NCBI GenBank assembly: GCA_914767715.1
Contig: OU612075.1
Location: 13,452,001 to 13,516,000, forward strand
DNA length: 64,000 nt
Reading direction: 5' to 3'
Origin: Membranipora membranacea
Taxonomy: Eukaryota; Bryozoa; Gymnolaemata; Cheilostomatida; Membraniporidae
The notes under the pieces were generated by a model. The model saw only the letters and a program-made list of their open reading frames with translations. It was not told where the DNA came from and did no database searches. The position numbers and the translations under genes were made by a program. Shown piece after piece: positions 1-11,900 of the stretch; position 1 is the first letter of the stretch; each line of letters opens with the position of its first letter.

Positions 1-149
1 TACAACTATACTGTGTGGAACATCTTAGTCTACCGACATCAAAGAGGCTGTCTATCAGTAATAAACCTTTGAAGACAAGAAATTTCAAAAGTTGAAACTT
101 GGTGCATGGCCAACAGGCTCACTCTAAATTGTTCAAAAACGTTCCAAAT

Positions 150-420
150 TATTTTAAAATCGCCAAAAAAGCAAATTGTTTTGGCGGAATATAAAATTGA
201 TCTCAGCTGTAAAACACAATTTTTTAGGCATTATTCTTGACTCTAATATAACTGATATGAATTACCTCGTGGACCACTGCCGAAAATTCAACCTAATTTT
301 AACATTGATTAGGGCAGCTCTCCCTTATTTTGATAGCAAAACAATGGTTGACCTGTATTACCGTTGTTTTTACCCACTGGCTTCCTGTCTGGGGGGCAGT
401 GATGACTGCAGCTGGAAGGG
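150..420 (+). mobile_element. LINE-type reverse transcriptase fragment (decayed)
   Basis: A translated stretch from about 182 to 400 reads like the thumb end of a non-LTR retrotransposon reverse transcriptase. It has the signature 'FLGIILDSNIT', then a spaced His/Cys/Lys helix and a 'LYYRCFYP' block, the usual 'FLGV.lD..L.w..Hi' to 'LY..lv.P.l.Y' pattern of LINE polymerases. The frame breaks in the segment that normally reads 'Y..w.WG', and no endonuclease or complete polymerase is attached. I infer a 5'-truncated, dead copy. The family within LINEs (CR1, RTE or Jockey-like) cannot be assigned. Confidence 0.6.
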
Positions 421-1409
421 GCACTTGTCCTGTACGTGTGTCTCGTATTTGACCTTCAAGCTTTACAATTGGGCTGTCTACGCCCTAGCGCAGGCTATAA
501 GACTGTCCCTTTGCTTTTGACATGTTTCTATTGCAATTATCTACAATTTTTGATTAAATCTTTTTTTGCCTTTCTCTGAGTCATACTCAATTGAACTTTA
601 TCTATATATGTTATCAATTTTATCTCTAGCAATAAACACACATGAAAGAAAAAATTGTCTAACAGTCTTCGAGTTAGGGTGTCAATTACCTCTCTGAAAT
701 GTGCAGTCTCACACCACTACCCTCCCTCATATCGGACAAGGGATAGAAATACCCATATAGATAATTATGACAAACCTATACACAAAATGACCTAATGACC
801 TAATTTTACACTAGTACCCACTCGGTAGCTAAAACTACATGCATCTTTAGTGGCTAGTTATTGCATAGCACCTTTAACATGATAATCCCATAATAACCTA
901 ATACTAATAGTTATTTTTCTGGCTGCTTTGCGATGCCAATCAATGTTGCAGCTAGCTTTCTGGATATTGTAATCTTTATTTATTTTTTAGACTGCCATAG
1001 AAAGACAGAGCATCTTAAAGAAACTCAGTACCATTCACCAGCTACAAGCAAACAAATAACCACACCTACTGAAGCATCAGTGTTGTGATTTAAAAAAAAT
1101 TAATGGGCGTTGTAGCCATTTATAATGATTTAAGAACGAGGATTTATATTTTGGTCCATTTCCATAATTTTTATATAATCCCCATAGGGGAAAATGGAAC
1201 TCTATCCTCTGTGCTCCCATAGATCTCGGCCAAACCTCAAATGTATTTTCCGGTAATTATTTATTCCTCTCCCTGAGAATAAAGCTTAAAATTCATTTTA
1301 TACGATTATTTTATGGTGTATTTTGATAAAGTATAGCAGCTTCAATACAATGTAATGAGTGATGGATAACCAAAATTTTGTCTTTTTTAAACCAAGGACT
1401 AAGCAACTT

Positions 1410-2190
1410 CCTAATAATATGCAAGTTGCGATTGTTATCAATATCCAGCGCGTTTGGTGCTGTTTTGCTCCAGGAATCTGGTAAAGATATCTGGCAACCA
1501 TTGGAATATGCCTCGCGTAAGATGACTGACACTTAGACACGCTCTTCGATGGTAGAGAAGGAAACTCTTGTCATCATGTGGGCAGTTTGACTAGTATATG
1601 ATAGGTCGAAAGTTTGAAGTTGAAACGGTCCATAAACCCTTGGTACAAATTCTAGGTGGTAAAGATCTGAGTGATCTACCACCGAGGGTGCAAAGGTTCA
1701 AAATGAGGATAATGAGGTATGGATATAAAAATTTTGGTGTTAAGATGTTTGTTGCCGATAGTTTGAGCCGACCCAACGAGGCTTACAGTGCAGCCAGTGT
1801 GAAGCACTGTGCAGCTGTTGAGTACTTTATTGACAGTATTTGTGAGGACTTAGTCCCTGATATACATGAAATAGAGGCGTTTGAAGCCACCGTGACTGAC
1901 GATGTCGCAGTTAAATTCAAGCAGTATTTGGTCGAGGGTTGGCGAAGAAACAAGCAGTCATAAATTGCCCGGGTACAAAGGATGTCTCATGTTTAATGAT
2001 AGACTTGATGTACCTGCTAGTTTGCGTAGTGCCTATATTGCACATGCACATGCTGGACACCAGGGTACTGCTAAACCTGCAGAGCTGCTCGACAGGTAGT
2101 CTGGTGGCCGAGCTATCACCCAACGACAAATTTTTGTCAATTTTAGCTCTTGCTTTTGGCCTGAGTCCCGCAGCAATTGATCTCGGGAAT
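1410..2190 (+). mobile_element. Ty3/gypsy LTR-retrotransposon pol fragment (RNase H to integrase zinc region), inactivated
   Basis: Three adjoining frames spell the end of a Ty3/gypsy polyprotein. Around 1457-1590 is the RNase H start ('FGAVLLQ', 'YASRKMTDT', then 'EKETLVIMWA'). Around 1598-1780 is the RNase H core and tether ('IGRKFEVETVHKPL', 'PPRVQRFKMRIMRY', 'VADSLSRP'). Around 1962-2100 is an integrase HHCC-like start ('HAHAGHQGTAK'). An in-frame TAG interrupts the RNase H at about 1533, and at least two frameshifts separate the blocks. I saw no LTRs, gag, protease or integrase catalytic core. It is a relic lying upstream of the RanBP2 gene. Confidence 0.8.
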
Positions 2191-2199
2191 ATGCTGTGC

Positions 2200-5100
2200 A
2201 GCTAAAGCCAAGCTTCTTTCAGATTGTCTGCTCAACAACCCGTAGCAGACAACTCCAATTTGTACTTCAAGAGACATTCTGATGCGTTAAAAGTGCTCAG
2301 ATAGCTGTATATGCAAGTTTGAGGCATCACATCATCAAATTCCTTACAAACATTATCAAACCAAAGTGAATAGTTGTAATGTGATGCCACAAACTCGCAC
2401 TTGCAGCCATCTAAGGAGTAAGAACCTAAATTATGTTCGGGTATACATAAAAAAGTATCATGTGAAATTGCTTTTATAAACATAGTTTTGGCAATCAGAC
2501 ATTACATGTATTTCGTCTGCCGCATTATGGGCATTGATTTTTGCTTATTGAGATATTATAGAAGAACTACTGATCTTTCAATTCCAACATAGCTCACCAT
2601 GTCGTAAAATACAACCTCATTAAATGACAATTGATATCTGAAACCTGGGAACTTGAATTGTTTTTCATATTATGTATGTTAATGATGGCCTTCTCCAATG
2701 GATTTGCCCCGGTTTTGGAGCACCTCTACAACATCAAAAAATATACTACATCAGGGTATTATGTTATATTCGCTGCAGGGTGCCAAAGTATAGCGTTATG
2801 TGGTCTAGAAAAAATTGAGAGAAATTGAATTGAATTCAATGCACTTCACTGTGCAATCAAAATGGTTTTGACGCCACCACCAGCATCATTTGCGACGCAG
2901 CAAACAGCAGAGTTGTCGAGTTAAGTAGGTGATACTGTTTACCTGAAATGACCCTTGCAAAAAATCTTCATGTATTAAAATGAGCAACCAGATACACTAC
3001 TCTGGCTTGAGCTTCTTGAAGACCTGTTCATGGTTTCGTTCGATCCAATGAGTAGATTTGATTCTTGCAATTTTAGCGTTGTTCTAGTATCGCGTTTGAT
3101 TTTTATTAGTTTCTTTGATCTTGAAATCTACAAATACACTCACACCAGTACCTTGTGATTCAAATTGATATGATAAGTTATACCATGGTTCTATAATCAA
3201 ATGACGATTGGTAAATGATACATCTTCAACTTGGCAACTTTTTCAGCTAGTGTTGCTGAATCTATTGATTGCAGAGATCATCATAAATAGAGTTTCTACT
3301 TCCAAAAATGATCTAATTTTCAATATACACGCCTCCGTATATTTAAAATTAAACAATAAAATGAAACAGATCAGAGCAAAAATCGGCAGCAACAATGTTT
3401 CCTTCATGTCAAGCAAGTTCATATTCAAACAAGAAAAGAAATGTAGGGGCGCTCATATCAGGTTCCTTGACCAGAAAGCTCACCATCAAGGTTGCGCTGT
3501 CAGCTGTCTCTTTCAAGCAGATTGTCTTAGTTTAATTGTGCCCTGTCAATAATTACTGCAATTACATGCATACTTTTAACATAGAGCACGCCTGTCGTAA
3601 ATTCATGATCACACTGTTTGGACAATTCCAATAGTAAACGGGGATGATGTTGTTATGATATAAAAAATACAGATCCGCAGCACTAGTACTCATGAGTTTG
3701 GTCTTGTCAGGTTCTAGATTTTTCAGTTCACCAACTCAACATGTAACTACCCCCAATAGCTGTGACATCTGTAGGGGTAACAGTATATTGTTAACAGTGA
3801 TAACATGGTAAATCTGAAAACATTCCGCATATTCATTACCATGTTGACTGATATAAACAAGGTGCCCCTCCTCAATATTTAATTTATATCTCAAAAACTT
3901 AATAAACATAATTCCTACATCTCAACTTTTGGTAACCTATCACATTCATTCATAAACATGATCTAGGGAAACCCAATTAGTCCATTGTTGTAGAGTTAAG
4001 TTTCATATAAATACTATGTGTATATATATCATGTATATATATATATATATATATATAGACATACAAATCTATAACAGAGGAACATGTATGGTCCTTGAAT
4101 CATTCCGCTCCTAACTGATAAGGGGCCAAAACTCTGAATTCAAAACATGGGAAAAAGTGTAGATTGATTTTATCGATTAAATACGTTTTCACTGTTCAAT
4201 TATATTGGATCAGTTTTTACCCAGTTCAGAATATGTGTGAACCGGTTACCTTATTTCCAAACAGTCTCATGACATTTTTTATGTACTTAGGAATAGAAGC
4301 GAGACAATTTTTTGCAGGTGATTTTTAGAGTGGCTGAGCTACATTAGAGAGTGTGCCTATCTCTGAAACCTTTCTCTCAGAGACTATGATAACACAAACT
4401 GTTGATTTAGTGTTTGAAAACTCATTGATTATACTATTATAATTGCAGTCACATCAAAAAACATCAAATGTTAGATGGAACTTTTCCTGTTTCACTGCTT
4501 AACAATATAATAATTGTGTACCATCTTTTCGCCTGCAAAAAGAGGCATTTTACCGCTTAAGTCACTAAAGTTGACAAGCTATTCATAATAATTCTAAGCT
4601 AGATTTTTCATTTAACTCAGTGATAAGTATCAATGAAAACGATTTATATTGATAATGTTGAATGTTGAATGTCTAGTAATCAAAAATTTTTACGAGTGTT
4701 TTTAATAATGAATTTTTATTATTATAATTATCAGCTAGTTGTCTATCCATGGAGAGAGAGGAGGCAACTGGTGTTTGATTAAAAAGCATTAAAATCGCTA
4801 TCTGATTATTCCGCCTGTAACATGTCAAATTGCAAGTCATATTGCTTTTTGGATGATGGAACCATATTCTGAATGGACAATTTGGAAATGAATTTGTCTA
4901 AATTGAAAGACTTAAGGAGCGAGGATTTTGAGCAACGTTTGTTTGTCAGGATTTTTCTAAAAAGGCTTCACCACTCGGCAGCAACAGCCGGCATAACGAT
5001 AACCAGCGTGAAATTATCAGATCTGTATTTCAACAGAACTTTGCCGTTCGATATGCTGTCCAACTGTTAGTTTCAACTGTGTCCCCAATCTTATAAAAAA

Positions 5101-5200
5101 TATCATATTAGAGAGTTTGATGGTGCAGGCAGTGTTGCGTACTAAATGCATTTTAAATACTCAGTTCCATTAAACACTCATACAACTTCCTGAGGTGCAA
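2200..5200. other. Intergenic stretch without a recognisable gene
   Basis: This AT-rich DNA holds only short open frames without family signatures. The longest is 3208-3552 on the plus strand (114 codons), low-complexity and unconvincing. A 65-codon frame at 4873-5070 (with 'LRSEDFEQRLFVRIFLKRL') has a more protein-like composition, but I found no partner exon or start context. An (AT)n microsatellite lies at about 4033-4058. No promoter or RNA gene could be supported. Confidence 0.6.
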
Positions 5201-5202
5201 TG

Positions 5203-5312
5203 GGTGTTATAAGACCTGTGGCAGGTGCTGTATGGAACACAACAAAACTGTATAGGCCTTGAGTGCTGTAAGACGTGTCCCATACAGCACAGGCCACACG
5301 TCTTACAACACC
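5203..5312. repeat. Imperfect inverted repeat, 33-bp arms
   Basis: Positions 5203-5235 pair with 5280-5312 as an inverted repeat with about four mismatches across 33 bp, separated by 44 bp. A second, nested complement (GTAAGACGTGT near 5267 against ACACGTCTTAC near 5296) shares the right arm, so two alternative hairpins are possible. It resembles a small fold-back element. A 66-codon Cys-rich open frame crossing it on the minus strand is best explained by the palindrome rather than by a gene. Confidence 0.65.
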
Positions 5313-5664
5313 TGTTGCCAGCGCCTGTTTTTAATGCCCATTCAGAACAGCATAAATTTTTGTAATGCAAATTCCATCGGTTATTAAAAATGGCGTGATG
5401 CTAACTTTTGTCAAGGTTGATAAATCCCATGAGAAGATAAGGCATATTGCCAAACCTAACTTAAATGGTTGAGCTCAAGTGTATTACCAACTCATTGGTT
5501 CATTGATAACAGTTGGGTTTTGCTATGATTCCCACTCTCCCTGTATTCTCTTTTTTATTATAGGGAGTTGCCTTTTTTTGGAGTTATCAAGTATCAGTTG
5601 GGGCGAAACATAATATGGGCATTGAGTATAGGCAGGAGCAGCGGACTAAAGACCCAAAAATCAG

Positions 5665-5715
5665 CGGAACATAGACCCATACGGAACATAGATCCGAACG
5701 GAACATAGACCTGCA
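5665..5715 (+). promoter_or_regulatory. Triplicated 17-bp motif upstream of the RanBP2 start
   Basis: The core CGGAACATAGA occurs three times at exactly 17-bp spacing (5665, 5682, 5699), about 250 to 300 bp upstream of the RanBP2 start codon. The exact spacing and position fit either a short tandem duplication or a clustered binding site in the promoter or 5' UTR. No TATA box is evident. The regulatory role is inference only. Confidence 0.4.
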
Positions 5716-5967
5716 CCCCATTTGATGAAAATGTTTCTGAAACCTTAACTAACTGCGCATGCGTTCACCACCTTGTATATACTGCAGGTTAAATAACTCT
5801 ATTCCATACATTTGCAGCACATCATGAGTATCTGGACTAAATTGCGACAATAGTACCTAGCACTGGTTAGTGGAGGAAAAGAAACTGGCGCTCACATTTT
5901 TTCAAAGTGGAATATTATAAGAGAAAGTGTTCTAAAACGTGGTTACAGTTGATTTCACTTTAAGGAC

Positions 5968-8900
5968 ATGTACAAATCAAAAGCGCGGGTTGATCAGCAA
6001 GCCCGTGCCATACTCTCTCGGCTAAGAGATGACAATGAGGTAAGTCATGCACACTAATTGTGTATTTATTTGTTGGAAGTCACACTCACTGAGCTGATTG
6101 ATGATATGAAATGGAAATATAATATAGAAGAAAACCCATGGTTAACAACTTCTTTTGCAAGCAGGTGTCAGGACTGTGTATATATATATAGTGTATTTCC
6201 ATAATGTGATTGATGTTAAATGTAGGCCTAGTGTATTATGTAAGTAAAAAATAAAATAAATAAGTAGATGGATAACCAACCAACATCGTGATGGTGGTGC
6301 TGTGATGATGATGTGGAAATTCCAGCACTCAATCTTTAAAACCCAATTCCTTACTGCTATATTAAGCTTATGAATTACTTATGGCATTATTTGACCAGCT
6401 GAATCAATCCAAAGTGTGGTCAAGCATGAGTTTGAGTAGTTACGATACAGTACATTGTTCTCTTAAATCTTTTCTGTCCACTGACCACCACTGTCCTGTG
6501 TGTTGTGGTTTTATCATCGTTAGAGAACCACTCAAGTTAGCAGTGGTACCCGTGACCAATTCTTTAAAAGTCTTTCGGTCTCAAAACCGTTTCAGAATTT
6601 TCCTGTATCTGCATTTCTCCTTTTTTATAGCGCCGACTTCGTGGCTATCAGCTGGGATCATTGTATTATCAAGCTCGGGAATATGATCAAGCAAAAGAGT
6701 AAGTTTTCTTATATCATAATATGTCTACAGTTGTGCTTACTTTCAACAGTTTGTGTAGTATAGGTGTATTGGGATGGGATTGGGATCGTAGATTGTCAAC
6801 AGTAAATGAGCTTCAAAGCGATTCATTTCAGTTTTAATTGAAACAAGTTATTTATCCAATATGCATTCGATAATCCGCATCCACAATAATCGTATGTTAA
6901 TAAAGGTACAGTTTTACGTCTATAAAAACTCCCACTTTTAAATAGACGGAGTGATGGCAGGCTAAACTAACATTATCGCCATCTGAGCCAACACTGATTT
7001 AACCAAGGAAAATTGTACAAGAAAGTATTAGTCACAAATAGCTAGAAATAACAGAAAGCTGTACTCTTGGTTACAAAAGAAAGCAGGATAATGAAGTGTC
7101 ACTGTGAACAAATTTCTATATTCATCAATACAGTTATTATCGTTCATGCTGGTCAGGGCATACTGAAACAATAGGCCTGCCACTTGACCTACAGGAGCGG
7201 TTCATCCACATCGTATACTATGTAATGGCTTGGCAATGACATTCGTGATGATGAAGAGGCAGTATTGTCTTTTTAGTGCCAAATCTTGCAACACGCATTG
7301 TTACCCTTGTTAATATGCTCTCCTTTTTTGCCGAATGAGATGCAAATCACTTCTTCAAGAGTCTGCAAGTTGCATGAAGGGACAGCCAGTCAAATTGGTT
7401 GTTTTGCTTGAGGAGTTTGGGATCATATTGTGGATCACATATTTTGGTATCAAAAGACACCACAATTGTTCCAACTACTCGCACCCAAAAAAAACATTGT
7501 CTATGCAAAAACATTATAACCTACCGTCAATATTTTACTGTGCAAAAATTTTATTATACCAAAATTTTATGATTATATAGAGCTTGTATACTTGGTCATA
7601 GATCCAAATTGATTTAGCTGTTTATTGTTGTTGTAGGTATGTGAGCTTATTCCTGACAGTGAAGGAGAATTATGCTCCTGCACACAAACTCATCGCTCAG
7701 ATATATGAGAGAAGCTCAGTATACGAAGATGTTAAGAAAGCCATAAGTCACTATAAGCAATCCTACGAGTTGGATGAAAGCCAAAAACAACTCACACTAA
7801 AAAGCAAGTCCCAAAATCATGACATTGACATGTTCACTATTGCATTATTATTAAAATTTGAATATAAATAAGCATTTATATGTGCTTGGGCACAAGCATA
7901 CTCATGGTAACAGAATGAAATTAGTTGTAGGCATGAACCAATATCATATTCTGTAAGTTCTATCAGCTTTGGCCATCCAGTTGTTTCAGGTTCCGTATAA
8001 TAACTGATTGTCATTTTGTAGTCTGCTCACTGTATCTGAGGATCGACATGTCTCCTGAGCTAGTGTGTATACAGAGGGAGTGGATCGAAAAAGCCAAAGC
8101 ATTCCATCCTAATGATCCTATTATATTCAATCTCGAGGTAAAACTTTGTCATGGATCAAAGCTCTTGATTCAATAGATTATAAATATATCTCAGTATCAT
8201 AGGAATACATAACTTGAGATGAAACATGTCCTTGTATGTGAATAATAGGTATATATAATGTATGGCAATGTGGCGTAGTGGTTGGGATTTGAGCTTGACA
8301 ATATGAGGGTTGCTCTTTTGAATTCCAGTCACTACCCATACGTTAGCCTAGCTTGCCATCTCATACCTTGTGCAGGGGTGGGCTAAGTTGAATTCTATGT
8401 GTATATGTTTCTATGTAATATATTTCGTGTCATGTTAAGACAGCTGGAAAGCTGCGTATAAAAAAGTGATATACATTTTACATGATGGAGGATAGTCTCC
8501 GTTATATTTACCTCAAGGAAAATATATTAAGTTATGAGTATTTTTCGGCTAGAATGTAGATATGTTACTAAGTACAGCTATTTTTGTTACAGGAGAAATT
8601 GATAAATCAGTCCGTCAAGCTACCAGCCAAGACACTGAACACATCTGGTGTGGTGCCAGACATGGAGCAGCTACTGATAACTAATCTGGTGGGTACAGCC
8701 AGTGGTTTGAGTGGATTTCTGTCCTTTTGGGTACAATACTCTGAGTGTCAAAAATCGCTTCAAAAATTTTTTCATCCTATTATAAAAAATAACATTACAA
8801 TTGTGCAGACTAATATATATAGATAGTATGATTGATACTATGATTGATCTGGTCAGAAGGAGATAGAATCCAGTGGTAACTGTATTATAAGCGTTCCTCC

Positions 8901-11900
8901 TTTGTGGGAACACACTCCTAGCATGGGGTAAAGCTGTACTGACCCTCACAATATAAAGTTTGATGAGGGTTTCAGTACTGGATCAGATCATAAGAATGTA
9001 GTCTTCTTGTCATATTTTTAGATTATATGTTTCTGTTGTGTACTCATTGCATGGGGCACGAAAATTCAGTCACTCGATTTACTCAACCTTTGGTAGCAAT
9101 AAAGAAAGAAACAAATATGGCATATCCATATCAACGGTATCACACGGACTGTATTTTCATGTTGATCAGTATTTTCATCGCTAATACACTTTTCCAATAT
9201 AAATTGTCGAGATCATTCATCTTTTTACTGGTTTGTAGAAATCTCGACCGGCTGATATGGCCCTGAGGATAAAGCTGATAAAGTGCCTGGAGGTTGCTCA
9301 GAAGTATGACAGTGCTGTACAGTATATAAGAGAAGTACTAGAGCTTCCTCCATACTGTTATAACTTTGAGTGGTACTCATACACAGCTGATGTCCTACAG
9401 GTACTATACAAATCTTGTTCTTACTGAAACATTAAACATGGTTGGATAATTCACTTTAATAATGTTTCTGCTTTCATCAATCGTAAAGATAAAATATTTG
9501 TTTTCTAGGTAATGGATAGGAGGGAAATTGTCAATATACTGTATAATAATGATTGCTTTCCTTGTCAACAACAGCCTGTGATAAGATCTCTCTTTTCTCT
9601 CACCTGTCGTCATCATTGAACATATAACAGAATCGGATGTGTATTAGTGTCCAAAGTGTGACACGATTTACATTTACCTTACCTTAATCTCCATGTACAG
9701 CGATGTATACTGTGTAGATAGTGTGAGGATTAGCTTATCAGCGTTATCACCTCACTGATAATCATGTATATTTTTGACATAGAGCTTAGCTGAGAAGAGT
9801 GACAGTGAAGACCTATGGTGCCTCTATTTAATATCAGCTTGTTGCGCTGCCAGATTAGCTATCAAAACTAAATCAGAAGGAATCGCTCTACCCTTGATTA
9901 TAAGGTAATATCACTGCATTTTTGGATATGAGTCCATAATGAAAAGTATGGCAGGGTGTTCATGGTCAAATGTTGGCTTTAATTGTACGTCATGCAATTG
10001 TACAACATTTGACTTTGGAGTTGTCCACACTGGTTGCTTGTGTTTTGCCCCCTGACTTATCACTGGCAGATTTTTCAGTCTGAAAATTATTGTGATAAGA
10101 AAAGATATTGATGTAGGTGCTGACTGACAGTTGGTTATGATATCTTACCATAGAAATGTGGTGGTATTTGTTATAAATTGTATGGAAACATTTTGTCAAC
10201 AATCCACATAAACCAAAATATGTTCACCGAGAATTTTATTGTGTTAGACTTGAATATAATATTACAATAAATGTATATGTATTATGTATACAATTATCTC
10301 TCCTCATTCTGTAAGGGCAAACGAGACATATCAAACAGTCTGACTCTATTTACTGTTTGCGTCATTTTGATCTTATATAATTACTCCTTGCATGATCATA
10401 TCTGCTACACTTTCTTAAAATAACTATTATAATTTGTTTTGTTGTTCCCGGCAGGCTTGACAAGGCATTGTACAGATCATTGAGTAAGACTGGTCCTGTT
10501 TCGTCTGCAGTCAGAGAAGAAATCACCTCACAAATGCTCCTAATCACAGCTTATTTACTATCAAGGTAAGTTTGAATTTGGAATTCGTTTCTTAGCATGC
10601 ACCTTTGCTTTCTTGTTGTTCTTTTCTGCATAGGCTCCCTCAATTCAATTTTTCTTCTTCAGATCTTGCATATTAATCAGTAGCCTTAGGAGCATGTAAC
10701 AGGACAAGGTATGGACTGTGACAGATTTGTCAAATTGAGAACCTCCCACTTTTTATTCGAATGCACTTTTCATTGTGCCTCCTTTTTGATCTGAAAGGAA
10801 TGAACTGTTCTCAAATACACTTCAACAGGGATAATTGCCATGAATAGGCCAGTATTTTATTCACTTAATGTTGAGGGATATCTGTGCCCATTTCTAGAGT
10901 ATTTAACCCAATACTCAATAAAAATATTTTGGCACAGCGGCATTGTCTGTCTCAGAATGCAATGTGTTGAATTGATTTTTACTATATAGACGACAAGGAG
11001 CCATGGACACACAGTTAGAAGATATACTAGCTCTATACGTGTCAGTATTTAGCCTCAGATCTACAGATGATGAGCAAGCTGCAGATCAACACAATCAGTT
11101 GATAGACCTGGTGACTAGATTACGGGCTAACAGGCTCGTCCAGTCAGGTGTGTACTGTCTGTTAACTCAGTTAATCACCGCTAACTTACACTGATATACT
11201 TGGCTGAAATATTTAGAATTATTCTGATCTTGAAATATATATTGCAACAGTAAGAAGCAAGTCAGTCCATGTAGACGAATATGCCTTTATGATACCTAGA
11301 CTCTAGAGGCAATCGTCAACATATACTCGCTTTAGTGGCTGTGATCAGGTAGTGTGACTTCCTGCAGTGATAAATCTAGATATGAAGAGTTATCTGCACT
11401 TGGCATAACAAGATCATGAAGAGGACAATCTTCGCAATTGTAAAAATACCTCTGAATAAGCATATCTCATGTTTTGATGAATGCTTTTTACGTTGATTTA
11501 TAAATTAAACTCAGTGAAATATTGATTCTTTTTCTCAGGCTATATGATACTACATTATGCCCCGGAAATGGACAGGTCTGGCTGGCTTCAGAAGCTCTCT
11601 AAAAAGAATTTCTCAAGCGAGGTAAATAAAAACGGTGTAAACTTGAATTAGTTTTGAAATCTCTGTGTGTTTTGATAACACCCATGCAAGTTCTTATGAC
11701 AGAAGAATAAGGTCTCACTAAAAGTGAATTTCTTCACATACCAGTAATTTTTACAAAAGCTACATGGGAAGTTTCATTTTGTGCAAGTAGGCCTAATCGC
11801 TTGAAAAGGACAACGTTGGGGTACATGCAGATATGGAGTTATCACAACTATGTTGAACATTCGTGACTTATCAGGAATGAACTTGGTGCACTGATATATA

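Noticed and set aside
5170-5370. Cys-rich minus-strand open frame resembling a small secreted protein
   Set aside because: It is explained by the imperfect palindrome at 5203-5312; the Cys spacing mirrors the repeated DNA.
8936-8980. Small inverted repeat (GTACTGACCCTCA with TGAGGGTTTCAGTAC) in RanBP2 intron 5
   Set aside because: It is short, bulged and unremarkable for AT-rich intronic DNA, with no sign of an RNA gene.
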